Shown: in pieces, positions 46,590-58,500 of the stretch
Layout of the letters: each line of letters opens with the position of its first letter
Numbering within the stretch: the first letter of the stretch is position 1
NCBI GenBank assembly: GCA_947561395.2
Contig: OX387182.1
Coordinates: forward strand, 2,180,001-2,244,000
DNA from: Buxus sempervirens
Taxonomy: Eukaryota; Streptophyta; Magnoliopsida; Buxales; Buxaceae
Length of the DNA: 64,000 nt
Direction: 5' to 3'
Made by a program: the position numbers and the translations under genes
The notes under the pieces: model-generated
Seen by the model: the letters and a program-made list of their open reading frames with translations, nothing else
What the model was told of the DNA's origin: nothing
Databases searched by the model: none

Positions 46590-49500
46590 ATGGCGACGGA
46601 ATCTGTCCGATTTCAAGCGGTTGGTGCTGGTGATCGCACTAGTCTTGCTCGAACGTTCAAGTATTTGCTAGGTTAGTTTTGTCGCGGACTACTATTTTCT
46701 GGTTTCCCATCTTGAAATATCAGTAATGGTTTCTTTTTTTTCTTATGGTTGTGCCGAAGCTCAGCTACGCAGTTCTTGTCAAGGGGAATACCATTTTTGT
46801 TCAATACTTGGATTGTGAGAAATATTACAAAAGAGGAGTATGCGGTAACCTTTCTACTTTTCTATCTGGCTTTTTCTCACTTCTGTTATTAGTGAATTGT
46901 AATGTAGCTATTAATGTTATTGGCAGTTGCTCAGTTAAGATGACCGAGAGATGGCACGCTGAGACAAGTGCAGTTGTTTATTGAAATCCTTAATTTTTAT
47001 CGGAGAAAAAATCTGGGTTGAATGGTGATGCAGTATTATCTAAATGGATATGAATTGCTTGTATAATTTTGCTTGAAACAAGTTTATAATATCCTCAGTC
47101 ATGAATGTGAACAATGATAAATTTACGGAAACTCCAAAAATACAGAGATTTTGTTCTAAAAGTTAAGAAGAAGATTTTAAATGTTGATTTTATTGGGAAG
47201 TTTTGAGGTACGTTTGCAATGCTTTCCTGCAAATAATTTCAAAGGAAACTTAAATAATAAGCAAATATTGATATGGAAAGGGAAAATACACAGAAAATTT
47301 TGGGGTCCTCAATTGGGAAAATTTGCAAAATTAAGAAATTTGGGTAACTTCATAATATAGATATTTTTTTATGTGTGCTTGCAACTTTATTTACATATAT
47401 GTATACACACACACAAATAAGCATATATGATGGAATTACACAATTGCTATAATTAGAAGTTAGTCTGAAGCTATTATAATTCTAGTTTATAATGCTTGAT
47501 GATTAGGAGAATTGATATTGAACAGCAGCGGGTCTGGATGATCACCTTTATCTTGGTTGTTTATTTTTTAGGGTCCAAGTGAATGGGGACTTGTCTTTCT
47601 AGGAGCTCACAAAGGCAATGATTTCTTGTTTTTTTTTTTACTTTGATGTTATGTTTTCTCTCCTTTTTTTTTTTTAACCTTGCTGTACTTCCCTCTTGCC
47701 CATCCCAAAGTTCTTTCTCTTTCATAAGGTTTCAAAGGTTCCTTTTCCTCCAAGAGCCAAAACGTTCACCTGGATCTTGGTCCTAAAACAGGATCAATAT
47801 GAATGATATTTGTCAATGAAGGAGAAGATTTATGGCACTGTTTCACCAAGTATGTGTGATTTATTGGCAGAGGGGAGAATCTATCAATGATCTCTTTATT
47901 TGCTGCACTTTCACTGGAGTAGTTTAATGTTTTTTTTGTGCATTTTCTAGGTCATTCCATTTGATATTTATTTAGTTCAGCAATATAATGTTAAGGTTCT
48001 GGCTGCAAGTGGAAAAAACCCACTTCTGAGTTTACCTTATTCAGTGTTTTGAGTCTTTAAGGGGAGTGTAACAAGAGAATTTCAAAGGCAATAATTAAGA
48101 TTTTCTGGAAGTCATGGGCACAATAAGATGTTTTGCAGTCTCTTGGGCATCGGTTGTTGGAAGACTGAAGATAGTGAGGATTTTGATGCTTGTCAGATCT
48201 CATGGGCGTTCTTTGCTGTCAAGTTTTGCATTTTGCTTTGTTCATGTAATATAGGCCTTTTTTTTTTTCCTTTTCTTTGGAAGTTATGGGATTGATTTCC
48301 TGTGTCCTTCCCTTATTTCTGTACTTTTTACCATTGAAGATAATATAAATTTAGAGGAAAAAAGGGAGAAAACTTAAATCTTGGAATGTTTTCTATCGGA
48401 GGCATCCAACTCTTTCCAAGATGTCCTTTTTGGTTTGGGAAACTTTGCTTGAAAATTTCTTGAATAATTGATCGTCTAGCTGGTATACAATGGACCATAC
48501 TTGATTGATATGTGATCTATAAGCTGGACTTTGGTGATGAAAAATTTAGTTGGCTTTGCGTCATACATCTAGGCCAACGGCTTTATGGTGCTTGGGCTTT
48601 TTCTTTTTTTGTTGACAAAACAATTGATTCTTGACACACTATTATGCTAGAGGCTGATAGAAGAAAACAAAGCTCCCTTGATTAATTTGTTCCTCAGCTT
48701 TCTTGGTGCTGAATTAAATGGGAAATTTTGGATCATTTATAATGTAGGAGAATTGAAAGGGAATTAGTGGATATGTTTAGAGAGAGGAAGTAAGACAGTT
48801 ATATGGTATTTATTGATTTATAAAGCAAATATAATTTCATGGTGGATTCCAGGAAAACAAGGATTAAATATATTGGTACGTCAAAAACATATACAAAGGA
48901 GCGGTAGCTAGTGCAAGAAAGGTTGGGACTGAGAAATTGAGACCTTAATATGGTTTTTATTTATGTGGAAAGCCAATATGATAGAGTGAATAGGTGGTTT
49001 CGGGTAAAAACAGCCTTCAAATGAAACATGCTGATGCCACTAAGAACATATGCAAAGGAGCACTGCTTGGTGTGAGAAAAGTTGGGGGTGAGGAATTGAT
49101 TTTATTGTAACAATAGACTTATTTCAGGGGTCAGCTATGTGTTCATATATATTTCATTGATTATGTATGAAGTGCTGACTTATGTTTACATGAGGAGGCC
49201 TCATTCTATGTTGATCAAACTGGAGGGAAATTCAAAAGTAGAAGTGGAGAGGAATATCTTGGAAGTGAAGGTTTTTAGCATAAGAGAAATCAACACTGAG
49301 CTTGTGGAATGACTAAAAAGATTGGGAAAAATTAGTTATATACTACCAAAAGTGACTGTGTTTGTTATCTTTGGTTATCCCAAGTGTTGTGACTGGTGTG
49401 AGTTGAAGTGGTAAATTTTATAATCCTGGTATGTTATATGAAGAAGATTATAACAACAACAATAACAAAATGCCTTCTCATTTAGTTGGTAAGCACCTTG

Positions 49501-52500
49501 TTGATAAGATAAATATTGTTGAGGGTGAGTATGCTGAAACTCTTAACTCTTAAGAAAGATTTGGTAAAGATTGAGCGTGTCCTAAAGAGTCTAGAACTAG
49601 CTTTAATGGGAGATAAAATAAAATGAAATTATGTTGAGATAGATTGGGCATACAAATGGAGACCTATGTCTTTCCCTCAGAGAATGAGTATGACGGGGTG
49701 AAATAACTGGATGGAGTCTGTTAGAAATAATTGGAGGCACATGTTCTAGCTAAAGATATAAATTAGAAACTTGGGATGGTCAAAAGGATTCTTCATGCCA
49801 CTAATTCTAGATAGCTGGATGTGCCATCATAGTTGTTATTGGAAGAGGAAGAAGTAGAATCGGTGACCAGGATGCTGTCAATTTTTCTATTTTTTTTATT
49901 TTACATCTGATCTTAAGAGTTTCTTGACACCCTCTTTGACAATGTTATTTTTGTTTATGAATTTAGAATGAGGACTAGCTATATTTTTGGATTTTTTTCG
50001 CCTTTGTATACTTCTTAATGCATTTGGCCTACTTCCATCTTACTTTTACAAGTGTATTTAGTTCTAAAATGTGTATGTATCTTTAATCGTAAATGTTAAT
50101 ATTTTGATTTTGTTTTTTTCGTATGCTCTTTGTGAGTTTCCCATATTATTGCTTCCTTTCTCAAATGCAGCTTTATGCGGTGGAATTCCATCTTTTCGTC
50201 ACATCTATCTTCTTCTTTAGTCGAGAGGGCTTTCGGAGAGCCTGCATGCGGCATGACATTAGACGGTAAATCAATATTCTTATATCAGTTAGATGCTTCT
50301 CTAATTTATTTCCACTGAAACATCATTTTTTTTATTTGTTATTTATTGGTAGTTGATATTCCTTTTTTCAGTGAATTGCAGTCTTATAGGTTGTCAGCAT
50401 TTGACTTTGCTTTTGGCATGTATACTTTGTTTTGTGTAAAATTATCTTTTTAAATACTTTTATAAGTAAATTCTCTTGTTGACTAGATTTATCATAACTA
50501 TAATAAGGTAAAGGTGGGCATAATATTTAATTTAAAGCAGTTGATCTAGCTCTTAAAGACGTACAAAAAGTTTCAGCTTATCCTTAAAAATTTTTTTTTA
50601 TTGAGTACTGAAGATATGTATTAAACAAAAGATAGAATGTACAAAGGAAATGTCAACGAGGAGAAGATCTGACTACTCCTCCTATAAAAGACAACCCCAA
50701 CCTCCACAACCTCCCCACCTAGAACACCAGAATGTGATTAGCTCCCCTTGGAACTTGAATGAAGACGTTCAATTCACGTGCCAATGATCTAGCTTTATGA
50801 AGATGAAAAACAACAAGTGGACCAGTACCTCAATATCTCTGCAACAATCAATCCCATAAACTCTGGTAACAACGATGCCCGAGAAGCAACTGCCGCCATG
50901 ATTGTCTCAATGACATATGCTCAATATTGGTACAACTATAATGAAAAATCATGCGGTTCCTGTGCACACCCCGATTTCGGGCCGCACGACGAGGTGCATG
51001 CTGATGTGATGCTCGCCTCGGGACTGGTTTGGAGTCGCCACTGCCTGAGAGGTGCAGGCAGACACAAAGAGGCACCTATCCGGGCCTAATTTTCTGGTCT
51101 GCGGCTTTATTAGAGTTCTGGGTAAGTTCTCGATTACGTCTAGGGAAGCCCGAAGACACCCTAGCCCGCCCCGTCGATTGACAGGTCCCAGGGGTCTCCT
51201 TGGTCTGAGTCAACTTAGTTTTCACCCAATTCCTAAGCCAGCATGCACACTTATTTGGTCTGGTGGGGACCGTCGATGGTGTTGGTCCCCTTTTTATTTG
51301 ATTTTATTAAGTTAGTGAAGTGGGTCTGGTATGGGCCCCGTTGGAAGGCCCAGTGGATTCCGAGTTGGGCTTAAGTTAAGCCCAAGGCCCAGTCCGGGTT
51401 ATTGGGTAACCCTTATTGGATTTTGGCCATTTGGTTTAAAGATTCAATTATATTTACACAATTTAGTGGGTTGATGTCTTTTAGGGCCCAATGGGCTGGG
51501 ATTTGGCCCATGGGCTGTTAATTAAGTGGCCTTTAGCCCATTTGTGAAAATGGGCCTTGGTTAGGCTAGTCGGGATGTGGGCCCCATTGGAGGGCCCACG
51601 AAGCTTTGGTGGGCCCATTTAAGCCCACAGTCTCAAAATTTTGCTTGGAATTACCCAAGAAGCCCAATTAGTCGGGTCAAGTTTTAAATGGGTCGGATTG
51701 GGTCCAACCGGGTCTGAAAAAGTAATTTTTTAAGTTATTTACAGGCTTGACCGCATTTCAATCACGGTCTGGGCTGAACCGTAACTTTAATGCGGTTTAG
51801 GCCAGACCGTAGATTAATTACGGGCACGCCTGGACCGCTCTGAGTATACGGTTGTTTGTTCAATTTCGCCGTTTTGCTCCGACTTCGATTGAGATCATCT
51901 TGGTCGGCTTCTTGAGTGCTCTGGTGACCTCTGCAGGATTTCCAGTGCCTTCCATGTTCCATGTTCTCTTCATTTAGGCTTGGAAAGCCATTTTTCCTCT
52001 TTCTTTAGCAATGGTATTCAATTCACCTTCTTTTCTTCTTTCATTTTGGTAAAACGAGAATGGAATGAGGGAAGAGGATGGGGTTACATGAGATTATTCA
52101 AAGAGGATAATTTCCTCTTTAGCATGTGACAAATAACGTCATTTGGATCAGGTCAACTCTTATGCTTTCTTCCTTTTGATTCACTCTTTACCTTCCCGTG
52201 GAGGAACACTCATTTACAAGAAAGGATTCCCAGCACAAGCAAGCAAACAGGTTAGTGAAAAAAAAGTAAGAAACGAAAATAAAGCAAAATTATGTAGGGA
52301 ACTTAACTTGTTTATATTGGAGAAAGAAAAAATAAGAAACATTACCAAATTACCAATTCTCTGTTTTTGATGATGGCGAGATTCTCCAAAGATTTTAGCA
52401 GCGCTTCCGCGTCCTCCCGGTTTTCTTAGGACAAATTTGGAAGAGGTTAGTTGGGTTCTTGATACTTAAAAGATGAACAAGAAAGGTTCAGATGATATTT

Positions 52501-55500
52501 GGGCAGTATAGGGGTACTTTGGTCATTAGGACGGATGCTGGCAGAGTGGAGGCAGGGCTTGGACGTGGAGAAGACAAAGAAGGAGAGGGGGGACGGCCTA
52601 GGGGACCTGCCTGTTCAAATGAGGGGGGTGGCTTCTCTATTTATAGGCAAAATTTTCGTGCCCGTATTTGAAGTACGGGCATGCCTTGCCCGTACTTCAA
52701 GTACGGGCGTGCCTTGCCCGTACTTCAAGTACGGGCGAAAAACGCACATTTTCAAATCTCGCAAAATCGGCCGTACGGGACGCGTGTCCCGCCGTACAGC
52801 GACACGCGTCCCCTTCTAGAAGCTTGCCCGTATTTGAAATACGGGCATGCCTCGCCCGTACTTCAAATACGGTCCAGCACGTTTTTAAAATGCTGGATTT
52901 CAAACCTTTATTCAATTTGGTTTATTTAAAGATTTTTATCCGATTTTTCGATTATTTTATTATAAAAACGAGATTCTTTTATTAAAATATTATAAAGATA
53001 TTTTTTATTAAATGATTATTTTATTTATTTAATTCATTTATTCTGCTTTTTGCTGCTGTTTTGCCACATGGGCAGCTTTCTTGAAACTTCAACTGCCCAT
53101 AACTTTTCCGTCCGATGTCCGATTTCAGCAAATTTGGTGTCGTTGGAACCGACTCGGAACCACCTATCCATTGGGATTAAGTTTGGCAGCTGAATTGGGG
53201 TCGAGCAAAAAGTCAACTTTTGCTTTCCCAAAAGTTTGACCGGCTCATAACTTCCTCATCCGGACTCCAATTCTGGCAAACTCAGCTGCGTTAGAACCGT
53301 GTCGAAATGCTCTTTTCAATGAGAGGAAGTTTGATGGCCAATTCTCTTTGAATTAAAAAGTCAATTTTCAGGCCCCTCAGGGTTTGACTTTTTAATTGAA
53401 ATTTCCATTTTCTTCATTTTGGGGGTGCAAAAATCAGGTGCTAACAGTTCCTTTACTCTCCAGCCAGATATACCACACTACTGCATGAAACAGCAATCTA
53501 TATATCATATGACCTCTCATCCCCAATCCTGTATTCCGTTGCTGGCTAAAACATGCTACAAGAGTGTCTGGCAAAGCCCATGAGACTCCAATCATCTGTG
53601 GTAATCTCGACCATATCAGCCTGGCAAAGTGGCGCTGAAGAAAAAGATGATCAACACTCTCCTCAGCCTCCATGCATAGAAAAAAGGCATGTGGAGATAG
53701 GGCAAGCATACTTCATCTTCTTGAAGCTGATCAGCTGTATTAATCCTGTACAAGAATGCGGTCCATAAAAAAACCTTGACCTTAGGATCTGCAGGAGAAA
53801 AGACTCGAAGGGGAAAGGGACCACGCAACCCTATTAGAAGATGACAAATCAATGAACACATCCTTCAGGAGATCAAATAAAGGAGGCTAACTCATCTAAT
53901 TCAACCGATCTGGGATCTCTCCTGAAATATGAATTCCGGCATAAACTGGACGAGGACCAGGACAATACATGTGAAACAAAAGCTTCAGGGTAAAGTACTA
54001 AAGAAAAAAAGACGTGGGAACTGAGACGTTTAAATTAATAGTAAGTAAATGAATAGGAATTGACATTTATTAGTGATTTTGGATATTCTTGGAAGGTATG
54101 GACAAGTATAACTGCAATAGTAGAGCATAATGGTCAATGTAACGGAGATCAAGGATAAAAGAATTGAAATAAATAGTTTTGATAGAGCTAGCAGTGTAAC
54201 TTTTAATTTGTATGGCTTTTGAAAACTATACCAGCTTAATCTTAATCAAAATAGAAGATCCACTCCCCATGATGGGGAATATATGTTAATATGTAGAACA
54301 CTTGTTTCTTTAAAAGTTTGGTATGTTAGATATTGCACATGTTGAGCATAATATTGGACATAAATGGTTTTGCCTTTTTATTAGTTTCTAAATTTTAATG
54401 ATGAAATGTGAACTATGTAGATTGTATGGTGGTCAACAACATAATATTTGCTTTCTTATAGTCATTAAATAATATGCAAAATTTGGGACACGTACATTTT
54501 GCAGCGTTTTAATTTGGGACTGCTTATTTGACAAACCACGCACACACATTATTTATGGTTATGTCTATGAGTATGCATATAAAAATTTAAGATATTCATA
54601 TCTACAGATGTGCACATATTATGTATGTTTATGTCTATGAGTATGTATATAAAAAATTTAAAGATATTCATATGCATGGATGTTCTGATCTGTCTAGAAT
54701 TTGGAGTGTTGCCTTGTACAAAACCTCGGATATCTTCTTTAGATTTTAGCAGGAAACTCTCATGTATAGTACATCTGGTATGTTCTCAGAGTTTCTTGTT
54801 CATTTCAACCTGTAGTTGATGGAAAATATGAAATATTACAGTGCTCCTGGTCTGCTTCAAGCACCTTAATTGTAGCAGTGTCTGAAATTTCTACAGCTTA
54901 GTATTGGAATCTCAGTCTAAGGAAGGCTTCTTGGGGATCAGCCGACTGGTATGCCTGTTGGGCTTCCTGAATGCTTATAAGATTTGACCCTGAGATGAAT
55001 AATAAACTACAAACTTTAGTGCTTATTTCCAAGCTCTTTCTCAAGATCATGTTTATCTTCTATATTCAATTCTTTTATATTGAAGAGAATGAAGTCCTTA
55101 CACTAACTTTCTTCTGCAAGTAGTGATACATTATTTTCTCATTTAAAATATTCATCTGTAGAAGTAATCCTGTGAATTATGTTAAGGAGAAATGATGATG
55201 ATATTAGGAAAGAATATTTACTAAAAGCATTGTGTCTTCTGCAAATTATTATGGTTCCTAAACGATATTGAGGTTATCTGTGGCACCTCAAAAACTGTTT
55301 TTGCGATACTAGGAGTCTCTAATGACCATATTTTTATTCGTTTGATTTCATGGGTAAATTAGGATTCTGAGTAACAAAAATAGTAGCAAACGCAGTTGCA
55401 TGAGTTGATATGATTCACCATCTGGTGGCTCCTTCCCTAAAGGGTAAAAGTGGTTGAAGATAGGCTGCATTTTGTGAACAGAACATCCACCAATGTGATT

Positions 55501-58500
55501 GTTCCAGTCCTCATCTTCACCTAACTACTAAAAGAATTTATCAGATGAATGGTTCTAGCTTTATGCGTCATGTTTGCTACATTTTGTTGATAATTCTCAG
55601 GCTTTAGATTTATCCAATTGCTTATCATATCATCAACTGAAATATATTTCTATTACATGTTACAGTGATGGTGAACCGACGAAAGAAAACATTGCAATGC
55701 TATTGAAAGTAGCATGGTTCACATTTCCAATGGGTTTGTTTGCTACAATTGCAGTATGTATGTTTTTCTTATGGAGGAAATCACTAAGCCTTTCTGATCC
55801 ATATACTCAAGCTATCTTGATTAATGGTATGCCACAGTTTCCTAATAATGTTAAGAATCCCTTCTGGACTTTTTTTCATCAGTGTCTTCTTTGTGTTGTG
55901 GTACTGATGTGCGCTAACTTTGGCATATTAACTGTAGTTTGTGAATTAAAGGCTGTGTGTTTTTCTGATCCATATTTACAATCTCTCGGGTTCATGACAT
56001 TCCTTTGTTTCAAGGATGGTGCAAAATTTCTTATTGAGGCATAGTTTTGGCTTTGCAGAGAATGGAAGTGTACAGAAAAACCCATTGATGCACTTGGAAA
56101 TCGCATAAAAAGTCATGGGCACCTTGGAAACTCATGGAGAACCTTAATTTAATTTGAAGAAAAAGTTTGATATAAATATAAAGCAATAAAGTATGAAGAG
56201 AAGCATTTGTATAAATGGAATACATCAATTAGCTTTGGGACAAGGGGTGCATTTGCAGTAAATTCATGAATTCAGAATAAATTTGCCCTCAATATATATC
56301 GAATGAAATGAGTGTGGATTTTGATGTTGGAAACTTGGAATACATTCTTCTCTCTCAAAAAAAAAAAAATTTCAAAGCTGACTTCATAGACTTATTTAGT
56401 ACTTATAACAAATACATATAGAGGATCTTTAAGAATTCAGAGAGCAGAGAGACATCTTTAGAGCGTGCTGTTCTAAGGTTAATGCACAGCTGGATGGCAG
56501 GCTAACCGCCAGGAGCTAACAGTCCCATTGATGATTTCTTGTTATGTAATAGATTTCATGAGCTGGAAGGAAGGTTGTGAATGGATTTTGTATGTGATGT
56601 CCCCTGTTCTAGAGGTTCATCCTAAGTTAGATTAGTAGTTCATTATCTGTCCTGGTACACAATTTGTGCACCTGTATCGTGCCCTATCAATATATATAAT
56701 ATCCTTTGCTTATTGGTAAAAATGAATAAATAAATAAATACATTTGGAGATGCGTAAAATTAAACCTTTATTTTTATCTGTCTCCTCAACTTTTAATGAA
56801 GATTCTGTTTTTCTTTCCTCCCCTTCTCTCCATATTCAACTATGCTGCTATCGCAAATGTCTTATCACCCACTGTCATGCAGTCAAATTTTTTATGGATC
56901 CAAAATCAAGATAAGGAAAAAAAATATTTTTTTTTATTATGTTAATTTACAAAAAAACTCACCAGTCACACCCTAAGGAAAAAAGGTTACAGTTCCAAAT
57001 TATTTTAAAATAAAGGTATGAAATTTATAAAAAAATAAAAAAAACAATTTAATATTTTTATGTACATTTTTTGTTTCTTCCTTTAAAATAAAGTTAACCT
57101 TTTCAATTGATTAGATAGAACTGTGGTTATTATCTCTATTTTGTGAATAAAATTTTCTTTTAAATTCTTGAAAATCTATAGTAATGCACACATAGCATTC
57201 ATTGGAGATTCTTTGGACACTATATATTTTTTAAAATTGTGGCTTTTGCTCTTGTTCCCTCTTGGTGCCTTTTGCTTTTCACCATCTTAAGGTAATTTTG
57301 GTTTTTCCCCACAGCTTATTTTGGTCTTTCTCTTTTCTGCTTGATTTAATATAGATCTAGATTAGCTACTCAATTTCTTGCCGAGAAAGTTAAAGACTTG
57401 TAAAGTATAGTCAATCTGATTAGTTGGTTTATTTCAGTGAAAATATTGGTGCCTACAAGCAGAAAAATTCCAGATGTGGAATGGCTTCTAAAATAACATA
57501 AGGGACCATGAAAGACAGATTATTGGTTGGTTTAGATGACTTCTAAGTTTATAACAGTGTCCTCCTTTATATGATTGTTATTTATTTCTTGTTAATTCTT
57601 TTTTTTGTATGTTTCCTGAAAAGATTTTTTTATTACATATGGCAGGGTTTGCATGCATATTGGAATTATTGGCAGAACCTCTATATATTCTTTCCCAGAA
57701 TTTGCTTCTCCTAGAGTTGCGATTGATGGTTGAAACTGCAGCTACTCTTTTTCGTTGCATTACAACCTATTTCCTCTTTCTCAAGCATGCTAATATGGTA
57801 GGAGTTTTATTCTGTCTTTAATTTATGTCAACAAATGGCTTCATATCTTATTTTGGCAACAAAAACCCATCTTTTGCAACTTAGAATCCCTTTTGACTAA
57901 TGTGTTGGTTTATTGACAAGAACCAATTTCAGGTGCTGCTATGTAATTTTCAACCGTATAATAAGTCTGCTTGCATTTGTTTGATGCATTCTTTTACAAC
58001 TTTCACCCTGGAATTTAGATATCTTGCCTTCTATTTTTGAATCATTCCTTCTGATTGTCCTATAAACCTCAGTTTATGGCCTTAGAAATATTTGGTTATA
58101 AATGGTTAATATGCCTTTTTTGGTTTATCTGTACATTTTCTGGGCTTGGAGAAACTTCTATTGCTGCATTTTTTTATTTGTTTTCAAGATCATTTATTAG
58201 AACTGATTGTCAAAATTAAATGTCATCTGCAGGATAAAGGGGTTGCATTTGCATTATCGCAGACATCTTATGGAGCTTGCTTGTTCTTAGGATATTGGGG
58301 CTATTTTCTTCTCTTTGATGTAGTTAGAAGATCAAATCTTTTTCCTTTCAGGTGAAATTTTCACTTTTCATGGTGAAAATTATTATTTGGTATTGTCATT
58401 AGTAAGATATGTGCAGTTGCATATTTTAGGTCAAGATAATAAGTTGATCTGAAGAAAAATCCGTCTACCAGATGGAAGTCGAAAAATCATTCTGGAATCT

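Larger units (their letters stand above)
50588..53930 (-). mobile_element. LINE (L1-like) 3' end, split by solo LTR D
   Basis: On the reverse strand, 53900 to 53450 encodes, with frameshifts, the C-terminal zinc-binding region that follows LINE reverse transcriptase: [20 protein letters not shown], then [20 protein letters not shown], then [13 protein letters not shown]. It resumes below 50960 with [11 protein letters not shown], which continues that motif after the LTR. The 3' end is probably the A-run near 50588-50600 (T-run on the forward strand). An old 5'-truncated copy in RFT1 intron 3. Confidence 0.75.

Noticed and set aside
52499..52985. Several overlapping repetitive open frames
   Set aside because: They are translations of the 28-bp hairpin array of LTR D on both strands.
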